From Diplolepis rosae (Eukaryota > Arthropoda > Insecta > Hymenoptera > Diplolepididae): a stretch of 64,000 bases of DNA. The position numbers and the translations under genes are program-made. The stretch is taken from NCBI GenBank assembly GCA_030998225.1, contig JAPYXD010000250.1, positions 4,588,001 through 4,652,000 of the forward strand, given 5' to 3'. Positions 21,796 to 32,030 of this stretch are shown here, piece after piece. Under the pieces are notes generated by a model. It was not told the origin of the DNA and did no database searches. It saw nothing but the letters and a program-made list of their open reading frames with translations. Each line of letters opens with the position of its first letter. Positions within the stretch are counted from its first letter, which is position 1.

Positions 21796-22387
21796 GTAAG
21801 TACCTTTGTTCATTCTCTTAAGTGTTGCGAATCTAACTAGGTGCTAGCCAGACTCTCTATCGATAGTGCTTCGCGAGATGTCGGGTTCCTTAAATCGGGC
21901 CGACTCATTTGATACATTCTTAGCGGATTGTTTTAGTATTTCCACTTCGGCGATTAATAATCATGATTCGATAGACCTTCCGTGTGAATCGGTTATCGAG
22001 AGTGTTTGTGATTTTGATTTGTCGCTGCTAGGGCCGGTTGTTGAGGTCAAATCCTTGGCTGAAGCAACTCCCGTGACTGTCTCAAGCAGAGCAGTTTTAA
22101 TCCAGGATAGCGTGAAACTTCGTATTTCGGAGTTTGAAGATCTCTTGGGTGCTCACCAGTTTGAGTTTTGGCGAGCTTCCCCCAGTGCCGCAATAGCCTC
22201 GATAGTCTCACTGTGTCGTCAAGAACTAGTTTTGAGGGTTGAGGAGACTGATTTCACCCTTGTAAGAGAACCGGATCATCGACGATACGGAGTTTTACTG
22301 TGCGTGACGTCGGTTGTCCTGAAACGTCAAATCCTGGCGCCCAAAGACATTTTTAGAATGCGCGGATATTTCGTAGACATCGCATAG
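21678..22387 (+). CDS. Unknown two-exon protein, 217 codons
   Basis: ATG at 21678 opens a serine-rich, acidic N-terminus (SDTSSSSS, then YEDDYID). A 56-bp GT-AG intron (21796-21851) joins it in phase to a long open frame ending TAG at 22387; total 654 nt including the stop. An upstream in-frame ATG at 21600 would add 26 residues. The second exon contains SVKLRISEFEDLLGAHQFEF and a C-terminus FRMRGYFVDIA. I see no signal peptide, membrane segment or known domain. It could be a host gene or an unrecognised element. The regular splice phase argues that it is or was expressed. Confidence 0.5.
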
Positions 22388-23160
22388 GTTTTTATTTTTG
22401 CTCGTGACCCCAAAATTGTTCCTGTTTTAGGAATTTATTTTCTTGTTGTTGTTCTTGGTATCAATCTACTCTTGTTTTTTGTTTGTTTATTTCAGAAGCC
22501 CATGGTCGACCTCGTAAGCAACTGCGGTGCAACCCAGGGCTGTTCCTAGCCAAGGCCTGGCTGTTGGCCACGGAGGTTGCCAACCATCTGTTTTTGAGTC
22601 AGCTTCGTGGTCAAGTAGCTTGAATCTGGCGTGCCCGGCGTATTCTTGGGGTTCAGGGCCGGGTTAGGCTCCGAAATTATGGTATTAGGCCCCAATCCTT
22701 GACTTTCCTGGAGCAGGCGGCCATAAATCATCAAGAGGCTGCTGGAGAGCGAGCGGCGGAGTTGCTGTCGCTCGTCGGTATGTACGTGGCTACGCCCAAG
22801 GCGCGAAGATGTTATCACTGGCCTCCTTTATTTTCTGTTGGCCTGGGGTAAGTTGCAGTTATTATGTGAAGTCTTTTCTGGATATTCACATTATGGTATA
22901 GTGTCGGTGTTATAATTTCCTTTTTTTTTTTCGTTTGTTTTCAGAAATTCGAGAGCAGCGGGGTGGTTTTGACCTTGTGCAAAATTTATCCACTCTGACC
23001 TGGAATGTCTTCCCTGTCGGTGCGGGACAAGCCCGGTGATCTTTTCTGGTAGGCACAGTTTCCTGTTTCCGCAGAATTTTGTATTTCTCCCTAAATCACG
23101 TGTCATGAACTGTCGCTTCTTTGCAGGAGGCGAAGTCGTGAACACGAAGGTTTCCTAATT
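22388..23160 (+). pseudogene. Downstream spliced segment with exon-like open frames
   Basis: Consensus acceptors at 22496 (TTTATTTCAG) and about 22944 (TTGTTTTCAG), and donors at about 22851 (GTAAGT) and 23048 (GTAGGC). The 22497-22850 exon has a frame of about 118 codons starting with an AT-hook-like GRPRK and broken once by TGA at about 22618, continuing in the same frame to LGxxxSVGLG. It could be the 3' part of the gene at 21678 or a second, decayed gene. No family recognised. Confidence 0.35.
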
Positions 23161-23313
23161 GTTAATATTATTCTTTAATTTAATTAATTTAACTTTAATT
23201 TTTAATCTTAGGGGAATATAATTAATATAGTAAATAAAATCCATAACCTAGTATTAATTATCTAACGAGTATTGTGATATTATAGCTATGCCTTATATTT
23301 ATTTTAGTTTTAC
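23161..23313. other. AT-rich junction with short tandem repeat
   Basis: Just right of it, at 23321-23350, lie three copies of the 10-mer CTAGTTATAC. No 3' LTR of the Gypsy element could be found here. Confidence 0.45.
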
Positions 23314-23541
23314 CTATATTCTAGTTATACTAGTTATACTAGTTATACTAAAAAGATAGATATTTTTGTATCGTTTATCAACGGTTTGTGTATCGACGGA
23401 TGAAATAAGTCGCCAGATCGTGTGGCAAATTTTCGCGGTACCTAAGTCTTCGATGTATATAATTGAGTCTGCGAGAGAAGTCAATGTAACGTTGGCAGAT
23501 ACGATGGAGGTGAGTAACAGCAGTATCCAGATCGAGTCCAT
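23314..23541 (-). pseudogene. Env-like N-terminal fragment of Gypsy/errantivirus-type element
   Basis: A 75-codon frame starts with a hydrophobic signal-like stretch (IWILLLLTSIVSA), followed by IYIEDLGTAKI and a W-containing segment. Position after integrase and the signal peptide suggest the start of an envelope-type ORF of an insect endogenous retrovirus-like Gypsy element. It is truncated within the first 80 residues; no furin site, fusion peptide or transmembrane anchor is present. Confidence 0.45.
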
Positions 23542-23671
23542 TCTAAATACAAAATTTATTTATCTAGTTTATTGATAGTATGGGTTCAATCTATTGGCAT
23601 GTACAGTGTAGTGCTGACTATTATAAATTATTTCATAATTAGAACGAAGGATGCCTTTACATATCGTAAAC

Positions 23672-24193
23672 CTATTCCCTTTCTAATTTAGACTGTTTGT
23701 TATCGTTATGTAACAATACTAAATCGCCTAGATCGAAAAGAGGATTACTGATAACACTTCTCCCATCTTGCTGTTTTTTTAATCTTTCTTGTGTTTTCTG
23801 AACAGCTACCTTTCCCTTTTTCAAATTTTTCCCTTTTCTTCCAAACGTCATTTCAAATGGTGTTAATCTAGTACTCTCATGGACCGCTGTATTAAATGCT
23901 AGGCATACGAAATTCAAGTTTTTATTCCATTCAGTCTCATTATCGGCCATGTATGTCTAACAAATCCTTAATTTTTCCATGGGTTTTCTCAAGGGCTTCG
24001 TTACTTCGTGGATGAAAAGCTATTGTTTTAATATGCTTGATTCTGAAAAGGTTTTCGAATTTCTAAACTAGTTCTGAAACAAAGTTTGCACCTTGATCGG
24101 TTAGGATATGCTTTGGGGAGGAAAAAATATAGATATAGTAATCCAGCAGATTAGTTCATATACTTTCGCTCGTTGTTTCCTTCAGTGCTACTA
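23672..24193 (-). pseudogene. Gypsy integrase, C-terminal part
   Basis: The minus strand encodes the second half of the integrase core (ILTDQGANFVSELV, then the ALEKTHGKIKDLL segment carrying the catalytic E) in broken frames at about 24190-23950. An open 92-codon frame (23950-23672) follows with NTAVHESTRLTPFEMTFGRK and a GDLVLLHN block. The core is split from its first half (26750-26950) by the element 24194-26771. Confidence 0.8.
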
Positions 24194-26771
24194 CACAGAG
24201 AAAATTCATTTGTGAAAATTTAATCAAAAGTTGAGTAAAACGGGGACATAGTGGCTTTTGGGGAAAGCTTAAAATGTTTTTGCGTATTCTTTCAACAAAG
24301 AATTATAAAGATTAATCGAGCAGTTGAGTAAACTCTAAAACAGTTGAATAAAAATTAAAAAGAAAAAAGATGCTAGATTTTCATTTGCATAATTTCAAAT
24401 CTTCATCTACAGCGGATCATATAATGGAGAATATTTGTGGAAATTCCACACTCCGTTGTTCACAGTTTGCTCAAAAGTTGAGTAAAACGAGAGTCCTCAG
24501 GCACGCCTCTATGCCCAGGATCGAATGCAAAACATAAGTACCCCGTATCACAGTATAATATTTTAGAATTCATGAAATATTTTTAAAAATGCATGTAGTC
24601 ATGACCCATATTAGCTACTTATATCTAATAAAAGGTCTTTGTTGTAAATTATCGAAATAGAAATAAGGTCAAGTTAGCAATCAACATATATACGCAAGGG
24701 CTCTTAAAATGCCGGGTACATTCCTGCCTCGCAAGATTTTAGAACCACGTGATCCACGATCAACGCGTCGATATTACATATCAAGGTAGTTGATCCACAA
24801 AAATTAGACTTCAGGCAAAAATAGATAATTTTGCTTTCAAGAATAGCAATATTATTATTGAAGGGCTATTTTAGAAGAGAAAAGACTAATTTCCATGAAA
24901 AAAATTTGGAGTACAGAAAAATAATTTTCAAATTAATTAGGTGAGTTTGAAATTTTTGTATTCTTTAAATATTTAAAAATAATTTTATTAATAAATTTTA
25001 TTTTTGCTCAACTTTTTTTGATATCGCTTCTTACCAAATTTTAAAAAATTATGCGATTTTAATAAATTATAAAATCACTTTTTCAAGAAAAAGATTCCCT
25101 GCAACTTAACCATTTCCAATTTTCGAAAATGAATAAATTATTATCAAATTCAGCAATTTGTTTATAAAAATTTTGTTGTGGAAAATGTTTTTTTAATGGT
25201 TTCAGCCATTAAAGAATTCATTTTTAAAAATCAGAAACGGTGAAGTTGTGGGAAATCTTTTCTCTGAAAAAATGATTCCTGATTTATTGGAATCGCATAA
25301 TTTTTTAAAATTTGGTAAGAAGCGATAAGAAAAAAAGTTGGATCTAAAGTAAAATTCATTAATAAAATTATTTTTCTGTGTTTAAAATTGTTTTCTTGTA
25401 AAATAATAATAATAATTTGTTAATTTTTAAAAAAATTTTGATTTTCAATTTTTTTTTGCAGTTGTTGTATGATTGAATTTTATTTTAAAGTTTCTAATGC
25501 CCGCCCCCACCAGCAAAAACCTCGGCTTCGCCTCGGTTTTTTTCGCTTAAGCTGAAGAAATGGCAACACGGTGTGATCAATTTTTTTTACGAAAATCCTA
25601 AAAACATGTTTTTTCAACATTTTCAAGAAATTGTAATTTGCAAAAAAATTAGTTTCATAATTACAAATTTTGTACAGTTGTTCATTATTCAAAACTAAAC
25701 CTTAAAAACAATTCACTATAATAATTTGGCCCAGATGAATTTATTTTTCAAATTTTCCAATATATGAATTTTTATATTTTTGCACAGAATCTAAAAATCT
25801 AAAAATATTACTGAAGCTACGCTTACCACGGCTCACAAATTGCGCGATGGAAATTATTATATACAAAGAAATTGGATTAAGTTTAAATTAATAAAAGCTA
25901 TACACTGTATTTTTAATTTTTCATATTCTTTAGTCTATTCCTTTCCCAAAAATTTATTTTCGTAATATTGATTCATTTATCTGATATAATTATTATTTGT
26001 TTCATTTAATACTAGACAAAATCTTACTTCACATGTAAACTTTTATTTCATCATCTTGGGGCCCTCAAAATTCTTGATCCTTCAGTGGCAGACTTTAGGG
26101 CACAGGAATTTTGAGGCCGGCACTAATATTCTCTCTCAAGTGGTGATACATGCTCCTAGTTAGTATATAACGAGAGTTCGAATTCTACGTGTCAGCGTGA
26201 AGCGAGCGATATATCTTATACATTGCGGCGTTATTATTAACTTGTATTAGTTAGGTTTATGTAAGCGTATAGGATTAATATACTTAAGACCTTCAAACTT
26301 ATATCACCCTGTAGCGAAACTGAGTCGACATCCTGGTTGTCTATATGTAAGTATAGAATGTAAGCAATCGTTTAGATAGTGAATTCAGGGAGTATTTTTT
26401 CTATTATCACTGCGTCAAAGCCTCCCCGCCCCTAGCTCACGTTTTCCTCAACTGTCGCTCAAAATTTCAGGCGTCGTCGATGATTCATTTATGTGCCGTG
26501 GAGTATATCCTGATATGTTTTTGTTATTCTATACTCAATTACACTTTATATTTTAGTCAACTATAGGTTGATATTTGACTAACAGTTTCATTATTTATTA
26601 TTCAATTGTTCTTTAAATTCCCCTACTTTCAGTTCATAAAATCGTCAATGTTTACTAAAGATTAAGCAATTTTTTTTTACTCAAGTGTTGGTGAAAATTT
26701 AATTGAAAGCCGCTATGTCCCCGTTTTACTCAACTACTTGATTAAAATTTCACAAATACATTTTCTCCGTG
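24194..26771. mobile_element. 2.6-kb insertion with CACRGAGAAAA ends
   Basis: Inverted ends of about 55 bp (left CACAGAGAAAATTCATTTGT, right reverse complement CACGGAGAAAATGTATTTGT, then GTTGAGTAAAACGGGGACAT on both) bounded by TA (24192-24193, 26772-26773). It interrupts the Gypsy integrase core. The interior is AT-rich with no transposase; it carries the dispersed repeat 24783-24920 and a 70-codon minus frame (25480-25692) of no known family. A related end lies at about 43721-43762. The superfamily is unclear; the TA duplication hints at Tc1/mariner-like mobilisation. Confidence 0.75.
24783..24920. repeat. Dispersed repeat, copy 2
   Basis: Matches 5365-5500 almost base for base, in the same orientation. 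Confidence 0.8.
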
Positions 26772-27480
26772 TAAGATAATATATTTATTGAGCACGTCTT
26801 GAATAGACAAAATATATTTGTTTGGGAGGTTATTTCCGGCAGAGGTCCAACTATGTCCATGGCAATCTTATCATTTGGTTGCGTAGGCATTTCTGGGATT
26901 ACTGCTTCGACTTTGGGACGGATTCTAGTCAGCTTCTCGTGTTGACACACTGCATTTCTTCACAAATTCGATAACGACATGTTTCAAGTTTTCCCAGGAT
27001 ATTTGTTCGCGTAATATCTTTATGGTTTTATTTTCTCCAAAGTAGCCAATAATTACACTTCCATGTGCTTTCCTTAATAAAGTTTGCTTTTCTTCTTCAC
27101 TTAATTGTTTACAGTAAGAAATTTAATATATCCTTAATACGCACTCGTTCCTTGATATTAATCAAGGGACCTTTCTTGTGGAATTAAAGCATTTTCCAGT
27201 TTTTAATTCTCGCGAAATTCTTAATTTTTACTATAAAGTAGTTTTACCCACTGTTCTTCATTATAATCTGGAAATTAGAATCTTAGTAATGAAAAAATGT
27301 TTTGTATTCTACGTTTAATCCAATTTTTCCTGGTAGGTATCGGTTTCGTTTTTAATTTGCTTGGCATTCGATTTTTCTTCCAATTGCAGTAGTCCTGGTG
27401 GATTTCTTTTTCGTCATTAAGTTCCTTATTTCGGAGTCTTTCAGTAATTGTTTCGCTATCGATAATTTTCATTTGTGTGT
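26750..27480 (-). pseudogene. Gypsy integrase, N-terminal part and upstream linker
   Basis: The frame 26950-26750 begins CQHEKLTRIRPK and reaches NDKIAMDIVGPLPE, the zinc-finger end and first catalytic aspartate of a Ty3/Gypsy integrase. It is cut by the 24194-26771 insertion, after which the last 19 bases are element sequence. A further minus frame at 27472-27275 (KKNRMPSKLKTKPIPTRK) looks like degraded pol. Frames are broken by stops. Confidence 0.75.
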
Positions 27481-28161
27481 CAATTTGTTTAAGGACGTTC
27501 TCTTGAAAATCACTTTTCTTTATATTTCTTTTAAACTTCGTAAATAAGTACTTTTTACCATGATCTACAAAGCGGTAAAAAGATTAGCATCAAGACCGGT
27601 ACTTAAAATCGAGAAATTAAGTTCTAAAGTTGAATCTCTTAACACGTGTTAGATAGGCGTAGTTCAGTTTCGCTATACCTTTCTTTACATTAAAAGCACA
27701 ATTTTCTTTAGATTTTTTTGGAAAACTAGTATATTATACTAGAGATTATAAGGAATCATATGCCATCATAAAAAATACGTGTACCGGCACTACTTTTAAA
27801 GATATACATTGTTGAAACTCGCAGTTACACAAATTCTTAGCCGGCTTGCTGAAGCTAATATGGTAACTTGGCAACACCGCATCAACAGTGCGCGCGTACG
27901 CTTACATTTGACATTGCTTCCAGAGCTTTGTTTTTACGAGTAGCTGATTTTTGTGAAATAAAAAATCCATTTTTCTTGCGAAATTTATTAGACATCTTAT
28001 TAGTATTTACAAACTGTCAATAAACTCATAATATAACCTCTCTCACACCATATGCTTTCGACCCTTTCGACTCGATATGAGAAAGACAGGAAAGCGGTGT
28101 TACCAAATCGCACAAATCGACGTAAAAGACACATTTTGTTACTTTTGCGCATAAACGGTGC
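27481..28161. other. Gap where Gypsy RT/RNase H should be
   Basis: No YxDD, LPQG or RNase H motif in any frame. The sequence includes unrelated AT-rich DNA and an ATGGTAACTTGGCAACACCGC-like patch. Reverse transcriptase appears to have been lost by deletion or replacement. Confidence 0.5.
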
Positions 28162-28574
28162 TCAACTCATTCGGTTATCTACGGGCAAGAGAACGTCCTT
28201 AACTTCTTTAGAATAATTTTCCTTACTGATCTCTTGGTTTTCTATAGGCTCATTTGAGGTAAATTCGCTTTGATGAGTTGAATGTATTCCAGAAAGTGTC
28301 TTTTGGACATTTACAAAAATATGTTCCTTCCCTTGAAATTTTATTTTTGTGATTTCTGTTGTGCTGTTTATCATTCCCAATTTTAAACTCTTTACAGAAG
28401 GGGATTTTTTTTATGATTATCGACAAGCGAATTTTTTTTTATCAAATTCATTGATGCACCACTGTCCACTAATAACTTTACAGGGTTTTCTTTGTTTGGC
28501 AAAACATTGATTTTCCGAAAGGCCTGTTTTTTGCAGTGGCCGCAAAATAGATGCAGTCTTTGTTGCAAAGGCAA
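28162..28574 (-). pseudogene. Gypsy protease region
   Basis: The minus frame 28574-28392 carries a Cys/His stretch (FCGHCKK) followed by LLVDSGASMNLIK, the aspartic protease motif DSGA. The next frame 28380-28162 continues pol with polar, unassigned sequence and SKEVKDVLLPV near its end. It processes Gag-Pol in intact elements; here it is separated by stops and lacks downstream RT. Confidence 0.7.
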
Positions 28575-28594
28575 GTTGTGATTTGTTGTGTTGT

Positions 28595-29433
28595 TTAATA
28601 AAGGATACTCTGGAGTGTTTTTTGTTGATTACTTCTGAACGAGGTTCTACTGGTATTTGAGTGGATAGGCATTTGGGGTTGAGCTAGTGGAGTTATTGAT
28701 AGGCTGTTGAGTTTCTCTAATATCGCTGAGATTTTTGCTTGAAACTTTATCCGAGAGTTCTTCAGTAAGGTTCGTGATGCATTTTTCGAGAATCGTTTGG
28801 TCCTCATTTTTTATTCAAATCTATGATTATGTTGTCCCTAAGTTTGTTCTGAGAGCTTTAAAATGGTCATTGTAATTTCCGATGGAGAGAAAGCGAATAG
28901 ATTTTTCGGCTACCCCTTCGATTTTTTCGCCATAATGCAATTCAGTAATACTCCTGGATTTGAGCACTGTGCTTTTAATCTTTTAACCAGTGAGATAAGA
29001 GGTTCGACACCCATTTCATCTTGACCATTAAATTTTTTTATTGATTTCACTACATCTCTCGCGGGGATAGTCTTGCAGTATATTATTATTCTTTGTGTTG
29101 GTATTCTCTGAGGAACTCTGAACTCAGTGTTTTCTCGTTCAAGTGGAATATCTTCTTCTCCTGATAGCGCGTTATCGAGAGCTAACTGATTCTGTTCAGT
29201 TTTCTTTTTCACTCTCATCTGAAGTAATCATATTGAAATTCCTTGCAATCGATTTAATTTCATATTTGCGTTGATTTACCGCAAGTTCCATGTTTGGCAT
29301 ACGATCAGATAGTATTTTTTAATATGTTCAAAATTTCTGCGTTCACAGCTAGGTAGGTATTATTAGTTTCTGAGGTACCTGCTTGTTGTTCCTTGTCGTC
29401 TGCCATAGTTTTTCTTTCATTTTTCTCAAACAT
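28595..29433 (-). pseudogene. Gypsy gag remnant
   Basis: A probable start ATG at 29433 lies shortly after the LTR. Broken frames follow; the longest (29218-28910) contains IPARDVVKSIKKFNGQDEMG, a gag capsid-like block, then VKRLKAQCS. Frame 28807-28595 is basic. No intact CCHC knuckle apart from the FCGHCKK-like start of the next frame. Multiple stops: non-functional. Confidence 0.6.
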
Positions 29434-29514
29434 AACTTCTTGATTTTTATTTTATTTGTGTAGCCTAAATTTGTGTGTAGTTAACTTTATAAATTGGAGT
29501 GTCGGGTGTGTGTG

Positions 29515-30371
29515 TCGCGGAACGTTACAATATTTGTAAATAAAGAGTTTCGAACAATTTTTGTTTTTTAACTAACGGTTCGCGTTATTTATTTATTTAT
29601 TTTAAATTTGGGTTACGTCACAAGTACGTAAATACTTACTTTGATCGAAGATTCCTCGTTTTAAGTTAGGATCAAATGATACTCGCTTAGGGATGAGGAT
29701 AACTCAATGAAAAGTACACAATGATTAGTAAAGTAATACAAATTGAATTTATATAAATTAACACTGATATAAACAAGGTTAAAACTTTACAATGATTCAA
29801 ACAATGGCACAGGGAATAGGTGAAGAATACAGAGAATTTTCGGTACCTTTGTTGAGTTGTGAATAGTCGCTTTTTTATGAATGATCCTCACAGGTGTGAG
29901 GGAGAGAGAATGATTCTTCCACTGGTGCGACGAAGACAGCAATAGGTATCCCACTGGTATGAGGAAGACAGAAACAAATATCCCACTGGTGTGAGGAGGA
30001 CAAGAATAGTTATCTCACTCTACACTGACTCTAAGATCCTTTCAAAGATTGAAAGTACAATCGGAGAATTTACGACACATTTCTTCGGAAAACTGAACTA
30101 AACACGTATCTCACGCTGTGAATCCTTTTAAGATTTTAGAAATTTGCCGCACTTAATTTTGCTCACAAGACTAGTTTTCCCTTGGCGGTGTGTCCTTTTT
30201 ATATTATATTTTTTGGTGACGTCACGCGTTGCGCAGTCTCCCGCTGCGTGTGACGTAGTTATACCTCTCTTTTCAATAGGTGGTTTTCTCTCTCTTTTAG
30301 TAATTTCCCCAGATTTCTCTCTAGACCTAGCCTGTGCCTATAGTACATTCGAATGCGTCGCGGGACGTGAC
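29515..30371 (-). mobile_element. 5' LTR of the Gypsy element
   Basis: Read on the minus strand it begins TGTCACGTCCCGCGACG and ends GTAACGTTCCGCGACA, about 857 bp, with a TATA-like AATATAATATAAAAAGG at about 30195-30220. Inside, at 29885-30015, are three imperfect copies of a 33-bp unit containing CCCACTGGTGTGAGG. Gag follows on the same strand. No second LTR copy was found, so the 3' end is lost. Confidence 0.7.
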
Positions 30372-30373
30372 AT

Positions 30374-32030
30374 TTGCATACAGTAATCCTCGTTGCAGTG
30401 GTTAATATTAAAAATAATGATCCTTATTGTTTTTTGTGGCCAGTCACAGCAGCACTCAATCCCGTAGAAAATAATGCATGCGTAATGAGTTATTTTCCTT
30501 ATTTTAGTGAAGTGTTAAAATATGATAACATAAAAGTTTCCAATCAGTATTTCTGACATTAAAAAGATTGAAGAAATAAATAATTTAAGTATAAAAATTT
30601 ATGGTGAGTATGGTATAATGAAAAATCTAAAAAAACAACAGAAATCGTTCCTTTTTATTTAAGTCATGAAAAATCAAATTTACCTATAATTCATCTTTTA
30701 ATGATTGAAAATACTTTCGTTGATGCTAATGCTGAAGATCATATTGATGAGGATGAAATCAATATTTCTAAACCAATTTATCATTTTTCATGGATAAAAA
30801 ATTTATCTAGGTTAATAAGTTCACAAGTCACAAGAAATGAGCATAAAATTTTAATATGTAACAGATGCCTATGTCATTTTAAATTAGTAAAGTCTTTTCA
30901 AAGACATAGGTTGACAGGTCAAAATTTGAATAAATGTAGAGTGATTTTACTAGATCATGAAAATAATATTTTGGAATTTAATAACTATCAATATAAAGAA
31001 AAGGTGCGCCGCATGTGAAACTCAAGCGTTTGTTACATTGGCCCTCTAATGTTTGCAACAAGTCAACTTGTGGTTAAATCTTAAAGCTCACATAATTCGC
31101 ATATGAAGGCAGTGTTCTTTTATTTGAATTTCATGATTGCACCACTTGATTAGGTCGAAGTGTTGTACAGTTATTTGTCCAAAGTGCGTTGCAGTGGTTA
31201 TTTCTCTCTGTGTACAAGTGTTGCTTATAATATACTATGTAGTTTTCATAATTTACTTTCCAAAATTAAACTTTATCGTGACAAAGACTACATTGAATGG
31301 TTCATAAATTAACTAAAATGTTTAGCCGAAAAAAGTAGATGAATATTTAATAAATATAGTACCAATGGAGTCTCTAACTAATGAACAAAAACAAGAATTT
31401 AAATTTACAAAAATCTATCACATTTGTGAAAATCCTTTCAGAATTGATGTTTTCAAACACCGTGATCATTGTCACTCTACAGGTAAATATTGCGGTGCTG
31501 CTCATCAAGATTAAAATATAAATTACAAGGATTCACACGTGATTCCAGTAGTTTTTCATAATTTATCAGCTTATCATTCTTACTTTTTTTTATCAAAGCC
31601 TTAGTGACAAGTTTTGAGGGGAAAGTTAGTTTATTACCAATAAATAAGGAAAAATATATTTTTGTCACGAAAAATGTTGAGAAAACTAATGTTAAGCTAC
31701 GATTTATTGACTCTTTTTCATTTATGCCGAGTAGTCTTAAAAAACTTGTCATTATCCCTCAATAATGATGAAAAAGTAATAACAAAAAGATACTGTGTAA
31801 ATAATAATAAATTTAATTTATTGATTAGAAAAGGTGTCTTTCCATACACTTACATTGACAATTTGGGAAAATTAGAAGAAGAAAATCAATTCCCTCTAAA
31901 AGAGGCACTTTTCTGTAAATTAAATACTTCAAGTATTTGTAATGAAGATTTTCAGCATGCTTGTAGTTTAGAAAATTTTTTAAATTGAAAACTTTAGGTA
32001 AATATTCAGATCTTTACCTCGAAACTGATG
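30374..32030 (+). pseudogene. Polinton/Maverick-type DNA polymerase B, copy A, 5' part
   Basis: Degraded protein-primed family B polymerase. Recognisable blocks in order: VTAALNPVENNACVMSYF (30374-30556), the frame 30701-31018 with a cysteine pair CNRCLCHF and HENNILEFNNYQYKEK, a broken exonuclease region (LYRDKDYIEWFI at about 31275), ICENPF-like Cys segment, then frame 31662-31988 and YSDLYLET at the junction 32030. Polintons are self-synthesising DNA transposons/virus-like elements. Stops and frameshifts throughout make this a relic. It continues after the solo LTR at 34089. Confidence 0.8.

Noticed and set aside
22497..22850. Direct in-frame 3' exon of the 217-codon gene
   Set aside because: The upstream frame ends in TAG before a usable donor, and the exon's open frame needs a phase that no obvious donor supplies.
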